Positions 43,945 through 55,240 of a DNA stretch of 64,000 nucleotides are shown piece by piece. The stretch's first letter is position 1. Each line of letters opens with the position of its first letter. Location: the NCBI RefSeq assembly GCF_900497805.2, contig NW_020954599.1:43241654-43305653 (forward strand), in the 5' to 3' direction. This DNA is from Vombatus ursinus. Taxonomy: Eukaryota > Chordata > Mammalia > Diprotodontia > Vombatidae. The notes below the pieces were generated by a model, which saw only the letters and a list, made by a program, of their open reading frames with translations, did not search any database and was not told the DNA's origin. The position numbers and the translations under genes are program-made.

Positions 43945-44000
43945 CATATACATGAGCATAATCACACATAAATACACACAAACACACACACACATATGTA
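43945..44000. repeat. CA/TACA-rich simple repeat
   Basis: 'cacacaaacacacacacaca' (43975-43994) and surrounding TACA units. Confidence 0.8.
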
Positions 44001-44486
44001 TACATCTTCAAACCAAATGACTAAGAATTAATGATTTTTTACTTACCCTGTATCTACATCTGCAAAAACTCAGTAGAAGTGATTAAAACTCAAATATGAC
44101 AACATCTCTCCAACCATATTCAGAATTTACACTCCTTAAGTTCTTCAAATGCTTTGGGAAAGTCATTTAAAGACTATTTAGGGACTTCCCTTTTAGACTC
44201 ATTCTTTATTGATTAAGTTTGTCTTCTCCCTTTGGCTAAACTGAACGTACTTATATTTTGGGATATGGCCCTTTCAAATTCTGGCACTAGGTTTTGACAA
44301 ACTGAAAATATAAATTGTCCTACCTACTTCGAGATCTAATGTGACTTCTCAGACTCTCTTTTTTTACCACAGTCTATTCAAAGGTCAAATATCTACAACA
44401 AGAAGAGGCCACTTTCATTTTATAGACAGGAAACAGTGCCAATATAATAGATTTTTTTTAATTGCAGTCAACTGTGATTTAGTCTT
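44001..44486. other. Unannotated sequence
   Basis: No element or exon recognised. Confidence 0.45.
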
Positions 44487-44490
44487 CATA

Positions 44491-44535
<45 letters not shown>
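44491..44535. repeat. (CA)n microsatellite
   Basis: About 20 CA units with one interruption near the end. Confidence 0.95.
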
Positions 44536-44559
44536 ATTCAGGCACCAGGACATTCATTT

Positions 44560-44826
44560 ACATTTTGTTGTTGTTATTGTTGAGTCCATTTTCAGTAATG
44601 TTCAACTCTTTGTGATTCCATTTGGGATTTTCTTGGCAGGGATGCTGGGATGGTTTGCCATATCTTTCTCCAGTTCATTTTACAGATAAGGAAACTGAGG
44701 CCAAGAGTTTTAAGTGACTGCCCAGGGTAGCACAGCTAGTAAGTGTCTGAAGCAGGATTTAAACTCACCTAGATGAGTCTTCCTGACTCCAGGCCCTCAC
44801 TTGATCCACTATACTACCTAGTTGCC
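44560..44826 (-). mobile_element. MAR1-type SINE, antisense
   Basis: RTE-like tail 'gttcaactctttgtgattcc', 'tggtttgccatatctttctc', core 'ataaggaaactgaggccaag' and head 'ccactatactacctagttgc'. Full length. Confidence 0.88.
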
Positions 44827-44929
44827 TTTTCATATGAATATTTAACTGTAACTGCTTAGATAATTTACAATGTAGAAACCCTCTCCAGGAATACTGATCA
44901 GCAGCTCAACTATAGATTTTCCTTACAGA

Positions 44930-45085
44930 GGCAGTTGTGGTGAAGTGAATATAGGCCAAGTTTTGAAGTCAGAAATATCTGGGTTCATTTTGCCTGTGAC
45001 AAATATGGACAGTGTGATAAAGGGCAGGTTACTTTCACTTCTAAGATCCCTAGGCAACTCTCTAAGATTAAATAAGTATAAATGA
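44930..45085 (+). mobile_element. CORE-SINE, diverged
   Basis: 'gaggcagttgtggtgaagtg', 'tctgggttcattttgcctgt' and 'gggcaggttactttcacttc'. Confidence 0.6.
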
Positions 45086-45765
45086 TGTTTTGTTTTTTCC
45101 TAGTAAATGGGCTAGTGGCCCTGAATCTGGATATTTTTTATCCGCTTCCCAATTTTCCAATAATTAGAAGCAGTTTGACTGTATCTCATGAACTAACCAT
45201 TCAATTCAGTCAAAACCACCAGACACATAGAAAAAAAAAAGTGATTTTATTGGAATTTAGGCTCAATTAGTCAGTTATTGGATTTAATGGCCAAATTTAA
45301 TTAAATGTTCACAAATAACATGCAGATACACTTCTAGGAAATGAATAAAGGAAAGCAAAGAAATGGAAAGAAAAAAGAGAAGTACTACCGCCTTGAAGTT
45401 AAACTTCTTTATTTATTACAAATAATCAAAATATTTATTTGAGCTAAAACATTTGAAATTATCTAATATTTTGGTGTAAATGCCAAACATGCATAGATGA
45501 GGACAATGGAGATGCCTAAACATATATAAGATTCTTATATTCTGTAGCCAGTACACATCAAAAATTTAAGGAATTAATGGGAAAATTTCACTTGCCTGAG
45601 AATCTTGGCAGTAATAAGCTTATTATTCATGTGGTTACAATACAAGATGAAAAAAAGAAAATGTGTGTTCATTTACTCATGGTCTAAGTGATCAATTAAA
45701 TAATTATTGACACATATATGAATTCTAAATTTACATTTAAATAAAAAAGAGGAGGAAGGAAGAAA
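45086..45765. other. Unannotated A+T-rich sequence
   Basis: No element recognised; no long open frame. Confidence 0.45.
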
Positions 45766-46000
45766 AAGGAAAGTGCCAACTGTCAGGTACTGTGCTAAAT
45801 ACTAGGGATACAAATAAAGGCAAAACAAAAAAAAACAAAAAAACAGTCCCTGCTCTCAAGAATCATACAGGCTAATGGGAGAGACAACATGAAAATAACC
45901 ACGTACAAACAGATTAAATAAAGAATAAAATGGAAATAGACAATGGAAGAAAGACACTGAATTTAAGGGGGATACAGAAAGGCTCATTGAAGAAGGTCAG
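45766..46000 (-). mobile_element. L2 LINE, first part, antisense
   Basis: 'ctgtcaggtactgtgctaaa', 'cagtccctgctctcaagaat' and 'aggctaatgggagagacaac' in reversed L2 order. It is cut by the half-L1 at 46001 and resumes at 48993. An A-rich expansion lies at 45820-45845. Confidence 0.85.
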
Positions 46001-46854
46001 TTTTTATTTTATTTTATTTTTAAATTAATTAATTTATTTTTAGTTTTCAACATTCATTTCAAAAGATTTTTAGTTCCAAATTTTCTCCCCATCTCATCCC
46101 TCACCCCACCCCAAGATGGCATGCATTATGAATACCCCTTCTCCTAATCTGCCCTCCCTTCCATCTCTCCCCCTTTCTCTTATCCCCTTCCCCTTCAATC
46201 TTCCTGTGGGGCAGGATAGATTTCTATACCCTATTTCCTGTATATCTTATTTCCCAGTTGCATGTGTAAACAGTTTGGGTTTTTTTTAACTTTTGTTTTT
46301 AAAACTTTAGGTTCCAATTTTTCTCCCTTCCTCCCTCCCCACTCACCCTCATTGAGAAGGCAAGCATCTCGATACAGGTTATACATGTATAGTCATGCAA
46401 AACACATCCATAGTAGTCATGTTGTGAAAAACTAAGTATATTTCCCTTCATCCTGTTCTGTCACAATTTATTCTATTCTCTCTTTTGACCCTGTCCCTCC
46501 TTAGAAGTGTTTGCTTCTGATTACCCTCTCTGCCAATCTGCCTTCCCCTCTATCATCCCCCTACTCTCTTGTCCCCTTCCCCCCTATTTTCCTATAGGGT
46601 AAGATAGATTTCCAAACCCAATTGAGAGTGTATGTTATTCTCTCCTTAAGCCAAATCCTATGGGAATAAGATTCACTCATTCCCTCTCACCCTCCCCTGT
46701 TTCCTCTCCACTATAAAAACCTTTTCTTGTCTGTTTTATGTGAGATAATTTACCCCATTCTATCTCTCCCTTTCTCCTTTCCATATAATACTCTCTCACT
46801 CCTTAATTTTATTTTCCAGGTATCATCCCTTCATCTTCAACTCACCCTGTGTCC

Positions 46855-46870
46855 TCTATATATCTATCTG

Positions 46871-46930
<60 letters not shown>

Positions 46931-46958
46931 CCTATCTATCTATACATACATACATATA
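46855..46958. repeat. (TATC)n microsatellite inside half-L1
   Basis: More than 15 TATC units on the + strand, equivalent to GATA in the element's own orientation and at the same element position as the repeats at 29217 and 30622. Confidence 0.95.
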
Positions 46959-47086
46959 ATTTTTTGCCTCCAACTACTTTAACACTGACAAAGGACTCAT
47001 GAATTACAAATATCATCTTTCCATGCAGAATGTAAACAGTTAAACCTTAAGAAGTCTCTTATAATTCCTCTTTCATGTTTACCTCT

Positions 47087-48169
47087 TCGTGTTCCACTTG
47101 AGTCTTGTATTTGAAAGTCAAATTTTTTATTCAGCTCCGTTCTTTTCATCAAGAATGCTTGAAAGTCCTTTATTTCATTGAATAACCATTTTTTCCCCTT
47201 AAGGATTATGCTCAGTTTTGCTGGGTAGGTGATTCTTGGTTATAATCCTATCTCCTTAGCCCTCCAGAATATTGCATTCCAAGCCTTGCAGTCCCTTAAT
47301 GTAAAAGCTCTTGTGTTATCCTGATTGTGTTCCCACAATACTTGAATTGTTTCTTTCTGGGTGCTTGAAATATTTCCTCCTTGATCTGGGAATTCTGGAA
47401 TTTGGCTACACTATTCCTAGGAGTTTTCTTTCAGGGATCTCTCTCAGGAGGTGATCAATGGATTCTTTCAATTTCTTTTTTGCCCTCTGGTTCTTAAATA
47501 TCAGGGCAATTTTCCTTTATAATTTCTTGAAAGATGATGTCTAGGCTCTTCTTTTTTTTCTTTTGATCGTTGCTTTCAGATAGTCCAATATTTTTAAAAT
47601 TCTCTCTCCTGGATCTCTTTTCCAGGTCAGTTATTTTTCCAATGAGATATTTCACATTGTTTTCTATTTTTTCATTCTTTTGAATTTGTTTTACCCTGTC
47701 TTGATTTCTCATAAAGTCACTAGCTTCCAATCGCTCTATTCTAATTTTTAAGGAAGTATTTTCTTCAGTAAGCTTTTGGGCTTACTTTTTCATTTGGCCA
47801 GTTTTGCTTTTTAAGGCATTCTTCTCCTCATTGGCTTTTTGGACCTCTTTTATCATTTGGGTTAGGCTATTTTTTAAGGTATTATTTTATTCAGTAGCTT
47901 TTTGGGTCTCCTTTAGAAAGCTGTTGACTTATTTTTCATGATTTTCTTGCATCACTCTCATTTCCTTTCCCAGTTTTTCCTCTACTTCTCTTACTTGCTT
48001 CTCAAAATCCCTTCTGACCTCTTCCAAAGCCTGGGATTGATTCATATATTTCTCTTGGAGTCTTTGGATGTAGGAGCTTTGGTTTTATTGTCTTCTTCTG
48101 GTTGTATGTTTTGATCTTGTCATCAAAGTAAGATTTTATGGTCTGACTCTTTTTGTGCTGCTTGCTCAT
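47087..48169 (-). pseudogene. L1 ORF1p remnant (half-L1 at 46001)
   Basis: The start at 48169 gives MSKQHKKSQTIKSYFDDK. Coiled coil (EVEEKLGKEMRVMQENHEK), RRM (MEASDFMRNQDRVKQ ... ENFKNIGLSESND) and C-terminal domain are recognisable. The usual terminal TGA is CGA here (47087-47089), so that frame would run on. A TGA at 47455-47457 lies at the site shared by other copies. Several other breaks; non-functional. Confidence 0.78.
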
Positions 48170-48992
48170 AATCCCAGCCAATTACTTGAGTTATGAACTC
48201 TTGGTTAAGGTAAGGGGTCCGTTTCCAGTGTGGAAAATGTACTCTTCCAAACTTCAGAGGTTTTGTGCAGTTGTTTTCAGAGATTCTTCTAGGGACCTGT
48301 AAATTTTCAATTCTTCCAAGATGCTATGATCAAGGGTGAGGTGTTTATTCCTTTCCTGGCCTGTGCTCTGGTCTATGAGGGCCCACAAGCACTCTTTTCT
48401 GTCTTGGAACTGTGAGGAGGATTTCCTCTCCACTACCACTGCAAGCTCCATCAGGCCGGTGCTCCTCCTCGCCCCAGGACCACCACCCAGAACTGTGACC
48501 CACATCCAAGCACAAGCAAAGCAAGAGAATCCTGCACCAGCAAAGAGATCCCTGCAATCCCCCTCTGATCAGTCATTCCCCCTCAATCTGTGGGAAGCCC
48601 GGGAAGTCCTCCGCTCTGGGGCCGAGCTTGGGGACTGGGGCTGGGACTGCACCTCTTTCTCGCCGAAGACACAGACCTTTCCTACTGACCTTCTAAATTG
48701 CCTTTAGCGTTCATGTTTTGAGAAGTCTGAAAACCACCATAGCTGCCTTTGATTCAGTCCTCTGAGGCCTGCTCCAGGTTCAGTGAGGCCTGTGTGCCCA
48801 TGCTGAACTGCGCACCTCTCCCAGCCCAGCCCGAAATACCTTTCTGATCAACCATCAGGTTGTCTTGGGCTGGAAATTTGTTTCACTCTGTCTTTTCGTG
48901 GGTTCTGCTACTTTAGAATTTGTTTAGGGTCCTTTTTACAGGTATTTGGAGGGGTTTGAGGGGGAGCTCAAGCAAGTCACTCAGAAGGTCAG

Positions 48993-49305
48993 ATTTTAAA
49001 TATGGCTTGAAAGATACCAGGTAAGCCAAAAAGTGAAGAGAAAGATGAAGAGAGAAAATATTCCAGACATGAGGAATAGTCAGTAAAAGAGGTCATAGCC
49101 AGGAGATGACTGTATCAGGAATAGAAATGAAGCCTTTGTCAATGGATGAAAGAATGTAAGAAGGCTGGATTTGGGAGCAAGTGTAAGGTGCAAGAAGAAT
49201 GGAAAGATAGGAAAATGCCAAGTTTTGAAGGGCGTTAGATGCCAAATAGGATTTTATATTTGATCTTAGAGATAATAGGAATTTGTTGAGTAGGGAAAAG
49301 GCATC
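48993..49305 (-). mobile_element. L2 LINE, second part, antisense
   Basis: 'attttaaatatggcttgaaa', 'aaatattccagacatgagga', 'gaaagaatgtaagaaggctg' and 'tttgttgagtagggaaaagg' continue the L2 interrupted at 46000. Confidence 0.82.
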
Positions 49306-49955
49306 TCCTCCCTGACCCCTTATATCTTACTTTAGGCAGCTGCCTGCCTTATCTATCCCTAGTGCAGCCATGGGCTTGACTATTATTTGGAGTAAGTCTC
49401 TTCATATCTTTGTTTTAAATTTACATATTCATAGAATATGATAGAGGTGATTAGTTAACAGTACTGTTACGAGAATAAGTACATATATTTTTACATGGTC
49501 AGTAACCTGATTTTCATCCTGGAAAAATCAGATGTTAAAACTAGGAGTTTTTTGATGTTCTAATTGAAGAAAAAATATGTGTTACTTGGATTTTTAATTG
49601 CAGAAAATTAATAAGTATAAGGTAGAGAGAAGAAGTATCAGAGAAAGCCTACATTTGCTCATTCTTCTCAAATTCAAAACTGATTATTTCTACTTCTGGG
49701 GAAATAATTACCTGTTTAACATGCTACATAAGTTTTTTTTTATTTTCTTAATGTTTATTGAATAATTTATTTTATTACTTTCTTTAGTTTTTGCCAAAAG
49801 TGCTTAAAATTACACCCTACACCAGTTCCATATTTGAGTTGATTAACATACATCAACTCTCACTTCCCCTGACCCGGAGACTTTGTTTGCTTTTCCCAAA
49901 CTCTAGACATACTTTTCACCTATCAAAAATAAGACATAGAGTAAAGAAATATAAT
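49306..49955. other. Unannotated sequence
   Basis: No recognised element. Confidence 0.45.
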
Positions 49956-49959
49956 TTTA

Positions 49960-50050
49960 CCAGGATTGTCATGAAGATCAAAAGGGATAGTATATATAAA
50001 GTATTTCACAAACCTTACATGCTAGCTATTATTGTTATTATTAATTTGGT
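49960..50050 (+). mobile_element. THER1-type SINE 3' fragment
   Basis: 'tgtcatgaagatcaaaaggg', 'gtatttcacaaaccttacat' and 'gctagctattattgttatta' match the 3' end of THER1. Confidence 0.65.
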
Positions 50051-50945
50051 TGCAATCCACATTGTACACTAAGGCATCAAAATTCCTGATTCTTAATAAC
50101 AGAGAAAAAAATGTGATTTTTATTGTCTGAATATACAATTATTAAATCTTATATAGGACACACAAAATTCCTTGCCATGTTCTGGTCAACAAGTGGATAG
50201 AAATACTCAATTTAAAAAAAATCACTCTTCCTTTTATTAGCTGTTGTGATAAATTGCATAGTTTTTATATCACTAACTTTTGTTCTGAAAAGTAAAACCA
50301 ATATGAGAGTAACTCATAACATTTTTTCTGAAGGAACATTGTTAGACAGACAAACCTAATTAAATAAGACAAATCACACAGTTGTAGAATGGAGTATAAT
50401 AGAAATAAATTAAAGATTGGTAGAAATAGTGGTCCAAGGTATATTAGAATATAGTTTTAGGACCAATCTTTAGCACATTTTACTGGAGCATAACTAAATT
50501 TAGCAGAATTTGCTGCTCTACCTGAAACACAATTTAGGTTTGGAGTTGTAGGATCTGTTATTTTTTTCAGAGTACATGACCCCTCAAATCTCTCTTCAGC
50601 TTAATATGTGGTCATTGGAAGTTGCTGAGGCAAAACAATCCCAACAGCCAAACTGAAGATTAGCCCTCCAAGCTTATCAGGCTGCAACCAACCACTGTTA
50701 ATCATTATAATCAAAATAACATATTTGTCTAAAGTTCAGTCTCGGGTCTTTGAAGCATTGTCTTTTCGTATTTCTGTTAGTTGGATATTAAAAACAGAAC
50801 CAATTAAGAAATATACAATTAAGGAATTGATCTGTAATATTTTAGAATAAATTCAGTGTTTCATACACTGTCAGATGTGCTTGATGACCAACAGTTGGGT
50901 TCATTCAACTATTGCCATTATTTTCTGCCTGCTGCTACAATTTAA
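50051..50945. other. Unannotated sequence
   Basis: No recognised element or open frame of note. Confidence 0.45.
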
Positions 50946-50949
50946 GAAG

Positions 50950-51228
50950 CTAACTCACACAATAGATAGAATACCGGACCTGAAGTCAGAAAGACCTGAG
51001 TTTAAATCCAGCTTCTGACATTTAATAGCTGTGTAACTTGTGTAGCAAGTCACTTAACTTCAGTCTGTCTCAATTTCTTCATGTGTAAAATGATGACAGT
51101 AATAGCACCAACTTCCCACAATTGTTTTGAGGATCAAATGAGATAGTGTTTGCAAATCACTTTGCAATCCTTAAGGGACTATATAAATGCTAGTTAATAT
51201 TTATTATTGTCGTTGTTATCATTATTAT
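50950..51228 (+). mobile_element. THER1-type CORE-SINE, complete
   Basis: 'atagaataccggacctgaag', 'acctgagtttaaatccagct', 'gcaagtcacttaacttcagt', 'gaggatcaaatgagatagtg' and 'tataaatgctagttaatatt'. Confidence 0.88.
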
Positions 51229-51237
51229 TAAGAAGGG

Positions 51238-51405
51238 GAGGAACCATGAAGCAAAGGAAAGAGTACTGAATTTGGATTCAAAATGTCTGGGTTCAAATTC
51301 TACCTCTTCTATTTACTAATTGTGTAACCTCTCTAGGCTTTGGTTTCCCCATTGAAAGGAGCTAAATGACCCCAGAATTCCTTCCAACTCTACATCTAAG
51401 ATCTT
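51238..51405 (+). mobile_element. THER2/MIR-type CORE-SINE
   Basis: 'ggaaagagtactgaatttgg', 'gggttcaaattctacctctt' and the 3' 'cagaattccttccaactcta' part. It follows the previous SINE within 10 bp. Confidence 0.82.
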
Positions 51406-51485
51406 AATACCCTCAGGGCTAGAGTGGGAAAATATCTGGAATGATTGTGATGTAAAACACGAAAGATACTGATAAATCCTCAACA

Positions 51486-51565
51486 TAAAAACAGACACAC
51501 ACACTCACATACGCACTCATACACATACACTCTCTTACACACTCGTGCTCCCACATGCACATACA
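51486..51565. repeat. CA-rich degenerate repeat
   Basis: Imperfect ACAC/CTCACA/TACACA units such as 'cactcacatacgcactcata'. Confidence 0.7.
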
Positions 51566-51744
51566 AGAAAGTTCAATATATTTTTTCTGTTACATTGATA
51601 GCCCCAGGAGAAAAAAAAGTTGAAGTTGTTTTTGTAAATTATATATTCTAGATAACTTTATCCATCAAAGTCTTAATTTCATGAATAGAGAGGATAAATT
51701 TGGACCATATTACCTTATTAAATCAATGATTTTGATGACTCTTA

Positions 51745-51845
51745 CAGATACAGATATGTATATATGTATACATACCTCTGTGTGTTTTTACACTTACACC
51801 CAAATATATGTATGTATGTGCATATATGCACATGCACCTGTGTGT
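51745..51845. repeat. TATG/CATA-rich microsatellite
   Basis: 'gatatgtatatatgtataca' and 'atatatgtatgtatgtgcat'. Confidence 0.75.
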
Positions 51846-51914
51846 ACACCTTCAATACCTCACATTTTCCACAATCCTTATGATTTTCATCTTGAAGCAT
51901 ATCCCAGTTAACTC

Positions 51915-52163
51915 CAAGTCATTTCTTTGAATCATTTCAGTTGTACCTGACTCTTCCTGATCCCGTTTTGGGTTTTCTTGGCTGAATCACTGGAGTGGCT
52001 TGTCATTTCTTTCTCCAGGTCATTTTGTAGATGAGAAAACTGAGGCAAACAGGGTTAAGTGACTTTCCCAGGGTCACACAGCTAGGATGTGTCTGAGGCT
52101 AGATGTGAATTCAAGACTCCCTAACTCCAGGCCTGGAGCTCTATTCCCCAGCACCATCTAGAA
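51915..52163 (-). mobile_element. MAR1-type SINE, antisense
   Basis: RTE-like tail, 'tggcttgtcatttctttctc', core 'aaactgaggcaaacagggtt', 'ttcccagggtcacacagcta'. Head end diverged. Confidence 0.85.
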
Positions 52164-52299
52164 TCACTTACCCAGGTAAGTGGAGTTATCAATTGAATCA
52201 GTGGAGAGAAAAGAAGAAGAGACAGAATAAATGGAATAGGAGAAAATCGAGTTGAAACACTTGCATTTTTTTATGTTTCTCCTCAATTGAGATTTATTG

Positions 52300-52885
52300 G
52301 TGCTATAAACCATACATTTTATTGGACTGTTAGTTTTTGCTCTGTGCCAAACCTCATCTACTCAAATCATCAGCTCTACCCCCTACCGTCTAGTGGGATA
52401 CTTCCTTAGTTTCCCTCAGTCCAGATAGGGAACATTTTCTTTATTTTGCCAGACCCAGTCTTCCACTTCACTTCCCAGCCTATTCTGTGCAGGTACTCCT
52501 TTGTTGTCGTTCAGTTGTTTTTAGTTGTGTCTGACTCTTCCTGACTCCATTTGGGGTTTTCATGGCAAAGATGATGGAATGGTTTGCCATTTCCTTCTCC
52601 AGGTCATTTTATAAATGAGTAAACTGAGGCAAACAAGGTTAAGTGACTTGCCCAGATTCTTACAGCTAGTAAGGGCATGAGGCCAGATTTGAACTCAGAA
52701 AGATGAATCTTTCTATTTCCATGCCTGGACTTACAACTACTGTACCACCTAACTGTCCTAGGTACTCTCTTCCTCTTTTCCCATTAGAATGTAAGCTCCT
52801 TAAGGGTAAATATTATCTTATTTTCTGACCATTTTATCTCTAGTACTTAACACAAAATTTAGAACATAGTAATAAACATTCATGT
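52300..52885 (+). mobile_element. L2 LINE 3' region, split by a SINE
   Basis: The clear part is 52768-52885: 'ttagaatgtaagctccttaa', 'agtacttaacacaaaattta', 'aataaacattcatg'. The stretch before the SINE (about 52300-52498) is only weakly L2-like and is included because the SINE's target duplication shows that both flanks were once continuous. Confidence 0.65.
52499..52759 (-). mobile_element. MAR1-type SINE, antisense, in L2
   Basis: Full-length: 'ttgttgtcgttcagttgttt' tail, 'tggtttgccatttccttctc', 'gtaaactgaggcaaacaagg', head 'tgtaccacctaactgtcct'. An 8-bp duplication, aggtactc, lies at 52491-52498 and 52760-52767. Confidence 0.9.
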
Positions 52886-53040
52886 TCTCTCAATTTTTCA
52901 TTTACATTTTTTATGTTCTTCAAACAAATGTTCTCCTTAAATATTCTAACAAGAATATGACCTAGGATGACATCCCTGTATTTTAATATGTACAAGAATA
53001 CCATCCTAAGTTATACTCGTGATATATTAAAGAAAGCAAG

Positions 53041-53188
53041 GTGGGCAACTAGGTGGCACAGTGGATAGAGCACTGGCCCTAGAGTCAGGAGGACCTGAGT
53101 TCAAATCTGGCCTCAGACACATAGCGCTTACTAGCTGTATGACCCTGGGCAAGTCACTTAACCCCCATTGCCCAACCAACAACAAAAA
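53041..53188 (+). mobile_element. SINE1/WALLSI-type SINE, young-looking
   Basis: 'gtgggcaactaggtggcaca' head, 'gaggacctgagttcaaatct', 'gaccctgggcaagtcactta' and a short A-rich tail. Perfect 12-bp duplication, aaagaaagcaag (53029-53040 and 53189-53200). Confidence 0.96.
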
Positions 53189-53337
53189 AAAGAAAGCAAG
53201 CAAGCAATCCACAGGTAGATATGTGCACATTAGTAGCACCACTAACTATACATTTGTATAGCTTCCCTAAACTCATGTGGAAAGATGTATTATAACAGTG
53301 TGTGGTAGCAATTAATCATATTCCCAGAAATTGTAGA

Positions 53338-53492
53338 GGAAAAGAAAGAATGAAGAAAGGGAGGAAAGGAAGGGTAAAAGGAAGGAACAGGAGGGAGGAA
53401 AGGAGGAAAGAAGAAAAAGAGGAAAAGAAGAGAGGAAGGAAGAAACAGGAAAAAGGGTGGGAGGGAGAGAGGGAAGAATGAAGAAGAAGTTA
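53338..53492. repeat. Polypurine (GGAA/GAAA) tract
   Basis: About 155 bp with almost only A and G on the + strand, e.g. 'gaggaaaggaggaaagaaga' (53395-53414). Minus-strand open frames here are composition artefacts. Confidence 0.92.
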
Positions 53493-53599
53493 CTGGGAGC
53501 TTCAAGGTTTCCCAAGAGTTTTAATGCAAGAGGAGTTCCATCACTACTTAATGTAATGGGGTTGAAGTAGGGTTAAATAATAGACTCCAGGGTCTCCTT

Positions 53600-53805
53600 T
53601 GTCTTCCCAAACTTATTTGGCCTATCACTCCCTTTTCAAATAAAAATTACCCAGTGCCCTCCTGGAAATGTACTTGCTTTAACCCTTAAATGTTTTTTTT
53701 TCTGAAATTTATGTCATTTCAAATTATTGCAACCCCCTGGATTGTTCCAGTAACCCCCACCCCAGCGGTGGTACTGCCCACTTTGGGAAACTATGCATCA
53801 TTCAT
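53600..53805. mobile_element. Possible hAT-type DNA transposon remnant
   Basis: 'cttcccaaacttatttggcc' at one end and the reverse of 'actttgggaaactatgcatc' at the other make rough inverted ends. 'cactcccttttcaaataaaa' and 'gcccactttgggaaac' recall a widespread vertebrate hAT MITE. No clear duplication. Confidence 0.35.
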
Positions 53806-54520
53806 AAAGCTGAGCCTGTAAGTATGTGGGTTATTTTTAGCTATTTTTGTGGGGCCATGCTTGGATGAGAACTGAATAATTTGGACCTTGGGGATAATTC
53901 AGCAAATTATGGGTGGCCCTTTCCCTCAACTCTGCCTTCTCCCCTTTTTGATGGCTGCAGGGCTTTATCCACTTAAAAAAAGAGAGGTTATCTTCTTCTC
54001 TGTCTCTCCTTTCTCATTTACTGAGTATTAGAACTTTCACAGTCTCTTCCTGTTTTCCAAATGCATGGCAGTCATAGGTGCATAGCAGCTAAAGCACAAA
54101 ATGTTGTTTTTAGTGTTGTTCAAATGAGCCTGAGACTGAATTTTGAAGCTATGTTTGCCTCTTCTACTTCACATTTCTTTCTAGAATTCATATGACTATA
54201 AAGCAATCTTATGATGAATGTCTACAGTCTTGAAACCAACCTTGTGAGTCTGAGAATATAGAAGTTCCTGAGTCCACTGTTGGTCCTGCCTTACAATCTT
54301 AGAATCCCCTGGTTAAAAAAAAAGTTCCATGATTTTTGGAGCAGATGGCCACTAGCTGGAGGATGAGCCTAACCTCTGACCTTCTGATACTAACCTGGAA
54401 GTATTCCTTTAGACAGTGCAGAGCTAAGGTAAAAATTAAATGTCGATTCAGGATTTCTAAAAATAATCCTTCAAGTTTCATGTTTTTAAGAAGTAATCTA
54501 GTGTATAACAGTAAAATTAA
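53806..54520. other. Unannotated sequence
   Basis: No recognised element. A 103-codon minus-strand stretch (54299-54610) overlaps the following SINE and is not coding. Confidence 0.45.
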
Positions 54521-54525
54521 GTTAT

Positions 54526-54787
54526 TACTGAGGCAGCTAGGTGGGATAGTAGATAGAGCTCTAGATCTGGACTTAAGAAGATACGGGTTCGAATTTGACC
54601 TCAGACACATTCCAGTTACGTGACCCTGATCAAGTCACCTAATCTCTATATGCCTCAGCTATATCATCTGTAAAATGACAATAAGGACACCTATATGCCA
54701 GGGTTTGGAGAAGTTATAATGAGATAATATTTGCATAATGCTTTGTAAATCCCATCATGCTATATAAGTGCTATTATTATAGCTAAT
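54526..54787 (+). mobile_element. THER1-type CORE-SINE, complete
   Basis: 'gaggcagctaggtgggatag' head, 'cgggttcgaatttgacctca', 'gatcaagtcacctaatctct' and 'tatataagtgctattattat'. Confidence 0.9.
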
Positions 54788-55094
54788 ACGGATGTTTGTT
54801 TAAGTATTCTTAAATGCCTACTTCTGTGTTTTGAATATTTGTTTAATGTGGAATCTCCATTTGAGGATAACCAAGGCATAAGTCAAACTGAAGCTTTAAG
54901 CATTTTTTCCTGAAGCTATGAGATTTAGGGCATAAAGGAACAGAGAATGCAAAAAATTGAGGTTAAACCATCCTTAGAGGCCAGGCTCCTCCAAGATGGA
55001 AACCAGTCTGTGCATATATGTCTCCACAAACCCTTAACTGAGAGTGATAGGGATAAACAACCCAGAAACCTGGGTCTCAGAAGCAGATTTGGTT

Positions 55095-55240
55095 ATTATT
55101 ATTGTTGTTCAGTTTTTTCAGTCATCTAAGACACTTTCTGACTCCATTTGGTGTTTTCTTGGCAAAGACATTGGAGTGTTATTCCATTTCATTTTCCAGG
55201 TCTTTTTACAGGTAAGGAAGTGGAGGCAAACAGGGTGCAG
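55095..55240 (-). mobile_element. MAR1-type SINE fragment, antisense
   Basis: 'ttgttgttcagttttttcag', 'gtgttttcttggcaaagaca' and 'aggaagtggaggcaaacagg'. The head half is missing. Confidence 0.8.

Larger units (their letters stand above)
46001..48982 (-). mobile_element. Half-L1, antisense, inserted in L2
   Basis: Flanked by a perfect 10-bp duplication, agaaggtcag (45991-46000 and 48983-48992). On the minus strand, the 5' region starts near 48982 ('gagtgacttgcttgagctcc'), ORF1 at 48169, a GATA repeat follows, and both 3' modules end at a TTTTA-rich tail on the + strand. No ORF2. About 2.98 kb. Confidence 0.93.

Noticed and set aside
46727-47002. 91-codon open frame with Ile-Tyr-Leu-Ser repeats
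   Set aside because: Produced by the (TATC)n microsatellite inside a half-L1.
48254-48707. Open frames of 70-123 codons on both strands
   Set aside because: They fall in the G+C-richer 5' region of the half-L1 at 46001-48982. Similar stretches occur in the copies at 25929, 27415 and 60001 (e.g. 27739-28119), so they reflect element sequence and not a host gene.
53290-53515. Pro/Ser/Phe-rich minus-strand open frames
   Set aside because: Direct artefact of the polypurine tract.
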